In this document: piece after piece, positions 1 through 12,600 of the stretch
Numbering within the stretch: position 1 is the stretch's first letter
Layout: every line of letters starts with the position of its first letter
The notes under the pieces: model-generated
Seen by the model: only the letters and a program-made list of their open reading frames with translations
Databases searched by the model: none
What the model was told of the DNA's origin: nothing
Source: Pegea sp. RAD2-039
Taxonomy: Eukaryota > Chordata > Thaliacea > Salpida > Salpidae
DNA: 64,000 nucleotides
Direction of reading: 5' to 3'
Assembly (NCBI GenBank): GCA_034620365.1
Contig: JAQGEQ010000204.1
Span: 620,001 to 684,000, forward strand
Translations under genes and position numbers: made by a program

Positions 1-111
1 TTGAGTCAAATTGATGTGGAACATTTGGAAGAGGCAAGACCAAGTCAGGTTTCGTTTAAAGATAAGATTACAAAAGAGCCTAGAAAAAGTCTAACAGTAA
101 TAAACGAATAG
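1..111 (+). CDS. Possible 3'-terminal coding exon of an unknown gene (partial)
   Basis: Frame 1 is open from the window edge to a TAG at 109-111 and gives a 36-residue hydrophilic, Lys/Glu-rich tail ending in TVINE. A cluster of AATAAA signals at about 170-186 follows, then T-rich sequence, as expected for a short 3' UTR. If real, the gene enters from the left and converges on Eph copy A. No domain is recognisable and an open stretch this short could be chance. The protein is unidentified. Confidence 0.3.
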   Translation: MSQIDVEHLEEARPSQVSFKDKITKEPRKSLTVINE

Positions 112-169
112 GAGTTACTTTTGTCATTCAAGGAACTAATAGACAAATTATTAAATTAGAAACTTGATA

Positions 170-186
170 AATAAATAATAAATAAA
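170..186 (+). terminator. Overlapping poly(A) signals (AATAAA)
   Basis: Several overlapping AATAAA hexamers lie 59-75 bp after the stop at 109-111, followed by T-rich DNA. They fit 3'-end formation for the putative left-edge gene, but the motif is common in AT-rich sequence. Confidence 0.3.
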
Positions 187-765
187 GATTTGAAAAATAG
201 TTTTGTTCTTTTCATCTATACACAATTTTTTTAAATGATAAATTGGTTTTCTGCCACTAAATTACCAACAGCAGAACCACCTTAAAATTCTTTTTAACAA
301 ATTCGAAATGATTTCAGGGAAATTTAATGACAAGGAAAGTTTTCTGTCAATAGTTTCATCGATCAAATTCTACTTTTGACCAGACTTTGACAGCTTTGTA
401 GTCATGACGACCATACAAACGAAACATGCACAGCTACGAAGACAGCTGTCTATATGCCCTAAAATGTATGTCCATTGACAGCTCTTAAAAGACTTGCAAC
501 TCATTTGCAAGATTTAAATCTGATGATGCTTTACCGAATCATGAAGATAAATTAGTTAGAATGAAGATGCATCATCATCATGATATAGAAGATTGAGCAA
601 AATCTGATGAAAGAATTAGTTTGTGCAAGTAAGACTGTGTGCTGCTAAAGAGAAGCATAACACATCCGATCATTATCATAAGAGGTAATTAGGGACTTAC
701 CCCAAACTAAGATTTCACAAATCAGCTGCTTCATCGAAAATATTTGTGTATTCTTTCGATATCAC
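187..765. other. Gene-free stretch between convergent 3' ends
   Basis: No convincing exon or RNA gene was seen. It is somewhat less AT-rich than the large intergenic regions, with short CATCAT/GATGAT runs around 560-590. It probably holds the 3' flank of Eph copy A. Confidence 0.5.
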
Positions 766-771
766 TTTATT
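766..771 (-). terminator. Poly(A) signal of Eph copy A
   Basis: The plus-strand sequence tttatt reads AATAAA on the minus strand, about 110 bp after the Eph A stop codon. This is a plausible 3'-processing signal. Confidence 0.45.
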
Positions 772-881
772 AATACAAAACATACAAGAGCGGAAAGTAA
801 CAGACTACAAAATGAAAACAGTTTGAAATAGGGCAGCTAATGGTTGTGTCTTGAGACTGCTTGCTAATTGGCTGATTGCCG

Positions 882-3800
882 CTACGACGACACCACGTGA
901 CGACTAAACTGGCGACGCAGCGTGTTGATACCGTTATCGACTTGGCTCAAATGTTCCGGTCCAATGATTCCAAGGCGTTCCAGATCGCTGCACACGCATC
1001 AAGTCACCGATCAAGTCGTGATCAAAAAATTGAAGAGCTCACCTGGCTGTGAAGTTAAGAAGATCTTCGAGATTTTTGATGCCATGACTGTTAAAGTGAC
1101 ATCCGAAGTTTTGCATTCGGATCAGATCTAGCCACTCTTCTAGGGAGCTAACTGCTAAAGAGTCATCTTCTTCTCCACCAAAAGCTAATTGCGAGTTGTT
1201 GAGAAGGTTTAGTTGAGACTCGCCAGTAAAAGATGGCTGTGACGTCATGTACACGTCATCAAAGCACTCTAAGCGTGTTGGAGAGTTGACATAATCATTG
1301 AGCAGTCGATGAAGATCATCAAATGTGGGACGTTTCGTTTCCAAGACACTCCAACAAGTTAACATGGCATCATGAAGATGCTTCGGGCACTCCTGCCGAT
1401 GACGTCACAATTTACAATTGGTCAAATGGAATCAAATCAGGCACCTTCGGACACGCCAGTCGGTAGCCGTTATCAATACATTCAGTGACGTCATCATTGT
1501 GCATGTCCCAGTACGGCTTCTCTCCATATGACATGATCTCCCACATGACAATACCGAAGCTCCATACATCACTAGCGGATGTGAACTTCCGGTAACGGAT
1601 ACATTCTGGTGCAGTCCATTTTAGTGCAATCTTGCCGCCCTGTAAGCACACAAGTGGGTCAAGGGTCACATCTTATTTGCATAGAAGCTCACTTGAGTTG
1701 TGTAAGTTGCGTTTGGATCATTAGAAAGAGTCCTGGACAGTCCAAAGTCGGACACTTTGCAACACAAATTGGAGTCGATGAGGATGTTACGAGCTGCTAA
1801 ATCGCGATGGACATATTTCATCTCAGCTAAATATCTCATTCCACTAGCGATCCCTCGTTGCATCTTCAACAGATCCACCAATAGCAAGTCTCCTTTTCGT
1901 TTCTACAAATAATCAAGTTGTTCTTGAGCACAAGATCTTCTAGATCAAAGATTTGTTGATAAGATACCTGCAAAAACTTGTCTAAGGATCCATTGCTCAT
2001 ATATTCAGTGATAATCATTGCTGGCATCTCTGCAAAACAATCAGAAGATCAGATGAAGAAGAAGATTGGAATGTAGAGCAAGTGACTTTTTGTGACAACT
2101 CCTTTCAATTCGATGATGTTTGGATGATTAAATTGAGCCATTGTACAAGCTTCTTTGAGGAAGTTAGTTTGATCAACGATTCCAACTCCATCTTTTAATC
2201 TCTTCACTGCTACATCAATCACTTTATTTTTGCCCTCAGCGATCTTTCCACGACAAACTTCCCCAAACTCTCCACTTCCAACCACTGAGTGGATGTGAAT
2301 AATCTTTGGATCAAGCTCTATCGCAATATGTCTGATAGATTTGCTGGGCTCGCGGTAATCGACATAAGTTTTCCCGACACTTGCTTCAGCTGGATACAGT
2401 CATCATAGAAAGTGATCTTCGGACACACTTTTACTTACCACTAATTGTAGTCATGTAAATCTTTGAGTCATCTTTAGTACTCAGCTTCTTCGCTGCTTTT
2501 TGTAGTTCACTCCGACGTCGACGCCGACGAACGAGATAAAAGATACCAGCACAGATCAGACCTCCGATTACGACAATGACAACCAAAATGATGACAGGAA
2601 AAGATTTCTCTTCTTCCGTGACAAAAGTGATTTTCTCACTGAGTCTTCCTTCACCGATATCATCGCTTGCGCAAATTCGAACCTCATATTTAGTTCCGGG
2701 TGATAACTTAGTGGAACTCAAATCGATGAATGGTAAAGAAGTGGTAAGGATAGACTGATGGTACTTCAAGGAGGACTTTCCATCAGGTGCAAGAGGTTGC
2801 AACTGTATCTCGTATTTATGAATTTGACCTTTGAACCGTTCAGGTTGTGACCAGTGTAAGAACAAGCCCTCTGGATCTTTCTTCTTGATTCTAACATCTC
2901 TTACTGCTGATGGAACTGATAGAAAGCAAGTTTGGTAAATGATCATTTAATGATGTAAGATCAAAAAGACCTTCTTCACTGATTGAGAATCTCATCTTTG
3001 CTGATTTGGCGGTTTGTTGCGATCTTTCTGAGACTCCATTATAAGAAAAGATCTGTAGATGTTGATTGGTTAACTTCACTTGATGTGATCTCAATCAAAA
3101 CTTACTTTGATTTCATAGAAGAGAGATTGATTCAAGTTAGGGATGAAGATACTGGTCTTATCTAATCGATTCACGTTGTTGGGAATAAATTTGACAGAAT
3201 CAGAACATTTTTGGCAACTGATGAAACTTTCATCACAGATGTTACAAGAGACACTGAAGAAGTAAAAATGATTTCAATAAAAACAATCACAAAATAAAGA
3301 AGATAGAAACCTGTAGTAAATATCACTTCTTCCTCCTGTGTCCTTAGGAGCCATCCAACTGATTGAGACACTGTTTATCGCGATTTCATTTTTCAAATTA
3401 CGAGGAGCTGACGGAGGCTCTGGTGGTTAGATCAAGATTTAATAAATGAAGTAGAAAAATTAGTTCGATTGGTAGCTTCATGAGAAGAAAGATCTTTAAA
3501 CGTCTGCTAAACAGTAAGCTTCAAAAACTGAAAACTTCCAACTACTCATGCATGACTTCTAACTAAAAATAACTTTTTAAAAGCTTATGTTGGTTCTATT
3601 ACAGTTTGTAAGGTTTGCTTAACATCCTGCTAACTCCATTCCTTATTTACTTTTGTATTTATTGAACTACCGACTATAAGTGCTTAGCCGTCTTGGTGGT
3701 CACCATTAAAAAAGCGTGATGAAAATCTTTAATGATCTATGACAAATTGGATTGATGAGCTTGTGTCAAAATGATAAATAAAATGAAACTATTCGATTTG

Positions 3801-6665
3801 GGAAAATGTTTTTAATAATGTCTTCTAAAATAGATGTTTTTAGTGAGAAACGAACATTCTCCTAAATTGAAACAAGTGAATAGTAGCAGCTGCTAATTAT
3901 TTTTGCAAAATGTTTGGTTTTTAGTCAAGCTGAAGTTTTAACGCTTCTGTTATTTCAAGAAATTATTTGTTTAGAATTTTAGTGAAAATGTTTAATGCTT
4001 CTTTCAACAAATGTTGTTTTAACTTGAAAACAAATAAGTTAGTTTCCATAAAAAAGGTATTCTGAAATAATAAATTGTCAATTACTTGTACAGGAGTGAC
4101 CATTACTTTCATGATCGGCTCGGTAGTGATCATTCGAGCATCTACACATAGTGGAACCAGTTTGCAAAGCTTCACTATTTGCTGGACATCTGATACAATC
4201 ATTGTTGCCAACAAATGATTTGTAATGGTCTGTTGAACAAGCTGAAAAACAAACATGAAAATTATTAAAGTTTTTTTGCCTGTAAATCAAACATTAGTTT
4301 TGTCAGTTGCTAAATTATCTTCATGCTTCGATTTTTGTTTTACTTTCATGAAAAACTTTCTTTTTAATTTACAGATTATGGTTGGTTACTCAGACAACTC
4401 TCTTGCAAATATTGAAAGGTCATCACTTATGAGAAGATGAAGTCAGGGTAAAACAAATAAAAAACCTTTTCTCAATTATAAATAACATTCTATTTCTATT
4501 TTTTCATCGACAAAAGTTGAAATGTAATTCTATATTTTCAGAGAATTTTTTGTACAACTTTTCAGAACAAGACAAATAAAATTTGAAAATCTCCAGAAAT
4601 AATCAAAATACAAGTTTACTTATTAAATATATAAATAGAATGGGAACAAGTTTTACACCTTGACATTTGCCAGCAAGTAGAGTGTAGCCCTGACCACATG
4701 AGCAACTACCAGTGTTAACTGACCATTCGCCATTTGCATTACACCAGTACAACGGAACTGAAATACACAACTACTAATTAGGTCAATTTTTTCACCAAAC
4801 TATTTTTAATTAAAAGTTAATATTTTAATCTAATTGATTAAGTGACGCTGATTTAACATCAGATAAAAATTCTTTTATATTTATCTTAAATTTTATTTCC
4901 TGGAAAATTAAACAACTCTTCGACTTAACTTGAATGACTAACAAAAAGTTTTTACCCTGATCGCTTCCAACTGCATTTGCAACACATTGGCCTTCTGCTT
5001 TTGTCAATGAAGAAGAAATGGGACCAGATACTGTTCTTGGGTAGTTGACCAGTTGATAGGTGGTTTGAGGACAGTAGTTATAGAGTAGACGGATTTTAAT
5101 GATTGAAATACAACCACCTTGATCCCGAATGGCTATATACATTCCTTTTCTATAAAGAAATCTCAAGTTAAGGTCAAATTGGCAACATTATCTTCGACCA
5201 CCTCTCATTAATTTGATTAGGCAAAGAAATTACAAAATAAACAAATCGATAAATAGAGGTTGAGGTCTAGACCAGCTTCCTGTCTATCTCTTCAAGTGTA
5301 CTTTTGATAATGTACCTAGTAACGTTGTTGATCGGGAAGATCTTTGTCTCCATAGCATTTAAACTGCCAGGTCTGTTTTGGTCGTATTGATTGTGAGCAG
5401 CTACCACGTCTATTTTTTTATAGCGGGACTCATCCCAGGGGGGATAGTCCGGGTTGGCGATATCAGACTGGGCTTGGTAATTATAAATTGTGAAAGATTC
5501 ACGACATGAATCACATTTCGAGATCGTGAAAGTGATTTCGAGGAAGACTCTTTTTGCTGATCTAAAAACAGAAAATGGATTCATCAGTAAAACTATTAAG
5601 AAAGTCGGCATTAGTAATGACGTCATCCTAATGCTCTAAGATGACGTCATACTTACCTGACATCGATGTAAGGTGATCTCGTCCAATAATCCTTTAGATA
5701 GTGATCCGGTTGACAAATTTCTAGTGTTCGGATTGTTCCATCCTTTTTTAATCCCTTTCCTGACTGATCAGTCCACTGGAAAAATTGGAAGTTTGTAAAC
5801 AAAAGGAATGTTTGTTTAATCCAAGCTGACATTCCCAAGTCAATTATTTACAGATAAATCAGATTTTGATTTCTTTCATTTAAAATTTATTAATGGAAGA
5901 GAGGGTGTCTTTCACATAATGTTATGCTTCAGTTATTTTATTCATAAACAGTTTGAACTAAGAAGCTATAGTATCATAGCAATCGTCTAGCGAAAAATTC
6001 ATCTTTTTTTCTTTCAAAAGTTTGAACTGTAGGCAATTTGTTATCAGTTTAAAAACATTAAGCTCTTTCAAAAATGTCTTTCTAGTCATAGATGGTAATG
6101 GTTTCTGACTACTAGAAGATGACGAAGCATTTCACGGTTTATTTCTAAGTTCTCTAGAGACAAATGACATTCTGGCCAGGGCCTGCTTCTTCATTTTTTT
6201 AATATTTTCTGAACAAAATATTTAAGAATCTTTTTTACCATCACTTCCCCTTCTTTCATTGTCCAACCGAGGTCGGTTTTTAATAGCGCTGTGTTGTATA
6301 GTTCATCTAAAAAATAGACATCACTGTTTACATACATAAATATCATGTATAATATCTTGAAAAAACATGATAACTACATCCAGCTTTATGAAGCATTGAT
6401 AAAATATTCAAGATAACCAGCATAAAAAGAAAAAAGTTAAATCGTTCAATACGTTTTGTAACATAAAAAAGAGTTTCAAAGCCACCAAAATTTAAATGTG
6501 AATAAGTCAGTTTGAAAATCTAAGTTCAATATTTTTGTCGATTAACTTCACTAAACAAACATTAAGGTATGTTTGCATAAATAGAAAAAACAAACCAGAG
6601 TCTGAACAAGCCAGAGGCAAATTGCTGAAAAATCCGACCAAAAGAATTACTAAAAAAGGTTTCAT
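882..6665 (-). CDS. Eph receptor tyrosine kinase, copy A
   Basis: Receptor for membrane-bound ephrins, acting at the cell surface in contact signalling. Seventeen coding exons: 6665-6596, 6306-6239, 5775-5657, 5561-5316, 5149-4956, 4757-4659, 4241-4086, 3419-3311, 3253-3106, 3052-2971, 2915-2439, 2389-2087, 2029-1968, 1902-1693, 1639-1445, 1392-1043, 987-882. They total 2994 nt (997 aa, normal for Eph). Order: signal peptide (1-20), ephrin-binding domain with GTIRTLEIC, Cys-rich EGF-like part, two FN3 domains from about residue 318, TM at about 537-559 followed by a run of Arg, juxtamembrane TYVDYRE, kinase and SAM (about 928-985). The kinase looks active: GSGEFGEV loop, VAVK lysine, [11 protein letters not shown]. 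The C-terminus HVVSS is not a PDZ ligand. FN3 and kinase blocks are nearly identical to copy B at 15082-23190, whereas the ligand-binding half is not. It lacks four introns that copy B has. Family assignment is certain; the exact orthology class is not. Confidence 0.93.
988..1042 (-). other. 55-bp intron in the SAM domain of Eph copy A
   Basis: The donor GTGAGC and acceptor GTGCAG lie only 55 bp apart, and removal restores the SAM reading frame (ARxDLERLGI region). Copy B has a 49-bp intron (22952-23000) at the same codon. This is an example of the very short intron class in this window. Confidence 0.8.
1482..2231 (-). repeat. Kinase-core homogenised block, partner of 21548-22297
   Basis: This 750-bp block equals the plus-strand block 21548-22297 read in reverse complement, without gaps. 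I found only two differences, both synonymous (Leu codon CTG/TTG, Gly codon GGC/GGA). It spans four exons and the three introns between them, and the introns are identical too. Sequence on both sides diverges at once. It is best read as a gene-conversion tract; an alternative is a very recent partial duplication. Confidence 0.9.
2781..2859 (-). repeat. 79-bp homogenised block in FN3-2, partner of 20406-20484
   Basis: It matches plus-strand 20406-20484 with a single difference (Lys/Arg codon). It is separated from the 480-bp block by 33 bp of clearly diverged sequence, so it looks like a second short conversion patch or the remnant of a longer tract. Confidence 0.75.
2893..3372 (-). repeat. 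FN3 homogenised block, partner of 19893-20372
   Basis: This 480-bp block is the exact reverse complement of 19893-20372; I compared it line by line and found no difference. It covers most of FN3-1, the start of FN3-2 and three introns. Identity begins inside one exon at AGTGTCTC and ends inside another at GATGTT, so the borders do not follow exon or domain limits. Confidence 0.92.
5618..5649. promoter_or_regulatory. Paired TGACGTCA palindromes in an Eph A intron
   Basis: Two perfect TGACGTCA octamers (5618-5625, 5642-5649) lie 16 bp apart in the intron between the ligand-binding exons. The octamer is the consensus CREB/ATF half-site palindrome, so these could be binding sites; function is inferred only from the motif. 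Confidence 0.35.
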
Positions 6666-9600
6666 GATGCATCAAAATATAACTCCGGAATAATAAATAA
6701 AATAATAGCCTGTTACAACTTTTAGGCTATTCTATAATAAGCTGTATAAAATCTGTAAAATAAACAATTAAAAAATTAAAACCAGCACTATCATTCAAAT
6801 ATGACATTTTTAATTTGTTAAAGCTGTTAGCAAACTAGCAAGTATTTACATATCGGAAAAAATGTTGTGAAAAACAACGAATAAACTTGACACGAACTTA
6901 AAGACAATTTTAAGATCATAAAAACGTCAAGAAAACTAGTTTAGTTTTCAGCAAAAGTAAAACAGTTTTAAGAGAACATCTGTTACATTATCCAGAAATA
7001 GTACAAATGTTTGTAAACTAGTTTTTATCTGTTGTATATCAACTAATATTTCTTTTTTTGTTTGTAAATATTTGTGTAAAAAAACTGTAAGAAATCATAA
7101 AAAAATAATAAAAATAAACTTGTGTATAATCTTCGATATCAGAAAATCAAAATATTTTTAGAGTTAATGACATAAAAATACGAAAATTTAGAAAACATAC
7201 AAAATTAAAAAACAACAAAGTTAATAAGTCCTGATGGTTACTTTTATCACATGTCTAAATCATTTTTATAAACATTTTGGGCGACAAAACTATGGCCAAG
7301 CCAAAATAAGCGTCTAACTTACAGCCGCATACACTTAAAACCTTACCCAAAATAAATGGACATCGGGTAGTTGCTTGAAATTGAAGAAAGAAAAGAGAAA
7401 AAAGGAGAAAAAATGAAATAAAAGAGTAAGCGATTTCGTAATAACTTTTCGATTATTTGTAATATCAAAATAAAGAAATTGTTTTCTTTCAAAGCAGACT
7501 GAAAAAGATACAATCTTGAATCCAAATATGGTTAGCTAGATTAAAAGTTTATTTTCTTGTAAAAATAATAAGTAATAACATTAAAATCGATTTTTTTTCA
7601 AATAAAACAGTTTTTTAAATTGGTTGAAATTCATGTAAATATATTGTAGCTTCCAGCTACTGTAAATTGCCCATTTTCACTATAAATCTGAAATTGAGTG
7701 TTTATATTTCAATATCTACCAAATTTCTCATCGTAAATTTTTTGTGAAAGTTACCTTTTACAAGTGCTTTATTAAAGCAAGTTACAAAAGGAAACGATTT
7801 GATAAAAATTCATAATTGAAGTAGATGAGACGTCATAAAAGAAAAGTTCTTTTGTTGATTTGTTAGGGGTATTTTTTAAGGAAAGTCATATATTTAAAAG
7901 ATTGGCTATCATATAAGAAAGAAAAAACAAAGTCTAAATCTATTTCCCAAGACTAAAATTGTTTTTACGACTTAAATGTTTTGATTTTGATAATGTAAGG
8001 AGTTAAATTAAAAAGTATTTCAAAACCAGCAAAAATGTTTTCAAGTAAAAAGTATATAATTGTTAAACCGATAAGATATATGACTAGCAGAAAAAAAAGA
8101 AATAAAAAACAAGAAATAACTGTCATAATTTCAAAATGAGATGTTATCATATGTAAAGCAAAGAATTATAAAATTAAACTAGATTAGATACTAGTTTGAA
8201 AAGAAAAGGAAAAATTTGATTCTAATCAAGTTATAAAGCACAAAAGCATGCAAGAGTTGAAAAAGCCTTATATTATAAAGTTTTTTTTTAGTTCATAGCT
8301 ACGTATTATTATATTTTGAAAACAATATAGTTTGTTGCAGATTAAACTGAGTTTGCTGTTATGCCTCAACAAAATTGAAAACAATAAAAAGGGATTCAAT
8401 AAAATGTTTTTATATGAAGTAAAAGATTGCCGTAAAGATTTTTTTAAATAGCTGACTATAAATAGCATCTACCTGTACAGTCTCTCCAAAATATCGACAA
8501 ACAATTCCTTCTTCATCAGCTACTGTTTAATATTCTCTTTATTATTCTTAAGCTTTTTAACGAGTTAAAATTTAAAACCAACAAAATGTCTTTTTAGCTA
8601 ACTGATAACTCAGTATAATCAGTTGATGTTCTACTAAAATGGTTCATAAAGCATATGCTTTGAGATAACAATTAAACATTTAATTTGAATCTTCGTCTGT
8701 AAAAATTGATGATCAGTAGAAGTATATGATAGTCGAAAAACTATTGTCTACACAGATCTTGTACTTGGTAGTATTTAGCAGCTGATACAATTGCTGCATT
8801 CGTGTACTTTACTACACAACTATATTGTTTGCTTGAAGAAAAACAACAAATTTTAGGTTGGTTTTTTAATTACTGTAATATTATTCAGATAATCTTTCAT
8901 TCTCTTGACATAATCAAATGATAAACAAATTGTCAATTATTTTTCCTCTAAAATCATTTCCTTGCTGTAGATTATTAACTTTGGATGATAAAGTCATGAA
9001 ATGTTTACTAACCCTAAACCTATGAAAAAATGAAAATCACTGAAATTAAACTATCAATACATAATGAAATAGTTCTACCCATCATCTTTGTTTTCTTTAA
9101 CCACCACTGCTTCTTGATTTTTTAAATGTTTTCATAAAAATAATATTTGCATTAAGTTTTATAATTGCTAATAAAAGCATAGCCTGTGTATAGTTCATTA
9201 TAAACTGCTATTGTGTATAAACAAAAGTAGTGAAAAATCAACTGAATTTTATTACTTAAATTCTCCTTGATATTCATAATTAGGAAACGAAAAATAAATC
9301 TAGAGATTTCCGTATTTTGTCTACTGGTGAGTTGAATTATTGGTGCTTTATATTTAAAGTGATAATTTATGATAAGTAAAGGGGATACACTATAGAAAAT
9401 TGAGAATTACTGCTGTAACCAGTTACATTGATTTTATTTAATGAGAAGATAAGAAGTTTTAACTCTACTATCAATGAAGACACTTTGTTGTACGAAATTG
9501 GGATCAGATAAGTTACATGACCTTTTACCTGCCAAGTACAAGTGAAAATAACTTACTTGCATTATGTAATGAGAAATATGAGAATACCAGCAATATTTTA

Positions 9601-12600
9601 ATATCAAATAATTTGAATACTGTAGTATTTATTTATACAATATTTCAAGTAATTATCAAAATAAACATTCAGATAAATCAACTTTATTTCTTCGGGAGGT
9701 TGTATGTCTTATTATTCCAAATAAATTTCCAATGACATCAATTTTAAATCAATTACAAGATTGTTTTGTTGGAAATTTTCAAAAACAAAAATATCCTATA
9801 ACTTTAAAGTTGTCTTCATCCAATAAAAAATCTGGTTTGATTACCTGCTTCTACTGCAGTGATTTCGAAAGTAAAATTTAACTATGTCCCTGCTGCAATT
9901 GCATCAGTTTAAAATATGAGGTAAAATATTATAACAGTCATAAATTTCTAAAATAATTAACAACAGATCAAGAATCTGGTATATTAATGAGTTTTATAGA
10001 CGTAGAACCGTTTTAACCTGTTTATGATTTAGTTTTAAAAAGAAAATAATATAGATGCTGACTTTAAACACTAAAATAGTTGTTTTTCATTATTGATAGT
10101 ACGTAATGCGATAGAGTTCCTGAAATTATCTGTTTATTTTGTTGGCTTGTTTCGAACATTGTTCATTGACATCAGTATTTATGCATTCTGAAAACAAACA
10201 AATATCTTGTTAATTTTTAATCGTGCTGAAATGCTCTTACAATTTTTCAGTCAACAACTTTTTCATTAATAAAATATTTGTATTTTCCAGATTTAAAAAC
10301 AATAAATAATTAAATTTCAGCCGCAAAGTTTACAAATATATTGTTAATGTTGGAATTAATACTGAGTTTGTTTTAAACAATATAATCCATTAAAAATTTG
10401 ATTTTGTTTTTTTTATATTTTTGTCATTTTTGATAAAATGGTTTTGTAAATCCCAAACTCTAAAAGCATTTGTCAACAACCATTTTTCAAAAATATTTTT
10501 CTTTGACAGCTTAGTGCGACCTTTACTTAAACCCATGCTCAAAATAGTCCAACTAATTCATTTGAACCAGTGACAAAGTTGCTTGGTCTAAAGATAATCA
10601 ATGTAATTGCAACATTGAACAATTTAATTTCAATTCTGCAATCTTTGCTGCAAATATTCAATAATTATATAAAACATTTTGAAAATCAAATTAAGTTGAA
10701 GAAGTTTGAAAATGATGTTTCAACTCATCATGTGAATACAAATAATCTTTATTTGCTTCTTGCTTTTTTATACTGAGCATCAAATTTATCAAAACATTCT
10801 TTATGTTGTTGTAAGTTAGAAAAAATCCTTGCAATAAAACTATCGATAACTTTCTATAAATATATTATTTGTGATGTTTAATTTTTGTTTGTGTTTAGTT
10901 CCATATTTGAAAACTTTTCGACAATATCATTAAAAGCTTCCAAAATAGATTTAAACTTGTTTAAATGCCAATCTTTATTAAGAAGTTTTATGAATTTGGT
11001 TTTTAATAGAGTTGAAATTTAAAAATAGTAAACTCATGATTAGGAGTTTTTTGAAGTTAGGCTAGAGATTTATCTGAATCAGTTGAGAATAAAAAGGTCT
11101 TTACAAAAATATTTTCAAATTATTCCGTTTACTAATTTACACTTTTAAGATATTATCCTTCAAACATTAACAAAAGAAGTAGAGAGTAGAAAAATAAACT
11201 TTGTTCGTGAGATTTATGTTGTAAAAGAAATAGTACTTGAATCAAATAAAAGGTAAACGACAAATTTCATTGTTAAAAAGTTACTTTTAGCTCATATCTA
11301 AAACTTGCTGGGTGGGCCGGAAATAAGCTTCCGGCTTTGGCTTGTTAGTCGAAAACACTCACAACTAATAGTTTGTATAGTTCTATTGCAAAAAACTTGA
11401 AAAAAATTGTTACAAATTGAAGTATATAAAATTTTTATAGAAAAAATAAATTTTGCTGTAAAATATTTAATAGTTTTCTTAAAACTTCTCGAATTTAACC
11501 GCTGAACGTCGCAGCTGAGTGTGATAAATGTAGCTTAAAAACTGACTAAAGATACTAAGCTCTCTTGAAAAACTTGGTAGTAAAATATTTAAAACATGAT
11601 CTTCCACATATTCAGCAAAAGTTCTAAAAAATGTTGTATTTATGATTAAATTTTTATAAACCTATTTTGAAACCACGAGACTAGAAAAACTTTTGGCAAA
11701 ACTATCAATAAATTAAAAACTATCGCCTTAAAGCTAAAAGTATCTAAATATAACTTTCAAATTAAATAAAAAGGAGTTTGGTAATAAAAATCAATTTTAG
11801 AGTTGTTTTAATTAAATCGTTTATCATTTTAGCTGCTTTCATTTAGAGGAAAAATATTTTTACTTTTAATTTTCTTTATATAATTTATTGTTAGTTTAGT
11901 AACAAACGTTCACTAGCTGTTAACATAGATCTTTAATTAAAATCTTTCAAACTTGCAATTCATCAGCTAAAGGATCGAAATCGAGATGTTTTGGAATCAG
12001 AAAGAGTTATATTTGAGTAAAAATAAAATCTATTTAAATAGGCTGACTCAAACTTGTAAACTGAAGTTATTAAATATATCTTTTTTTTTAATATAAATAA
12101 ATCGAAAAATATAATTTTTATTTAAAGTATTCATCTATACAAAAAAGATTTAATTACGATTTTATATAAATCATTTTTCAAATTATTAAACAAAAGTGAC
12201 ATGGATTTTAAAAAAATCAATTTATTTCTGTTTATATATTTTGAATAAATGTTGATAGATACAATAAAAAGCTTGAAGGTGATGAAAACTTTCTGAACAA
12301 TATTGGGAAGAAAAAAAATCTAAAAAAAAACAGAAAAATATTCTAGATTTAAATTTAGTTAATGAAAAGTGAAGTAGAAAATAATCTGCTTCTGCGTGAA
12401 AATTTATTATAACTAATTTATTATTTTAATTATCAGCTAAAAATCAATATTTTGTATTAACTATTCACAAGTAAACCAGCTTGAACTTTTTATTATATTT
12501 ATCTTAGATAGACGAAAATATAAAGTTTTTATATCAAAAAAATCATATCTGTTATAAAAATTAATCATTATAATTATCAATAAATATTATGACAATTTGT

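Noticed and set aside
1609-1800. Plus-strand open frame identical to a minus-strand frame at 21979-22170
   Set aside because: It is the antisense shadow of the conserved kinase exons; its identity only reflects the conversion block.
882-6665. Eph copy A as a processed or decaying pseudogene because it has fewer introns
   Set aside because: It keeps sixteen coding introns, all catalytic residues, an intact signal peptide and a total that divides by three.
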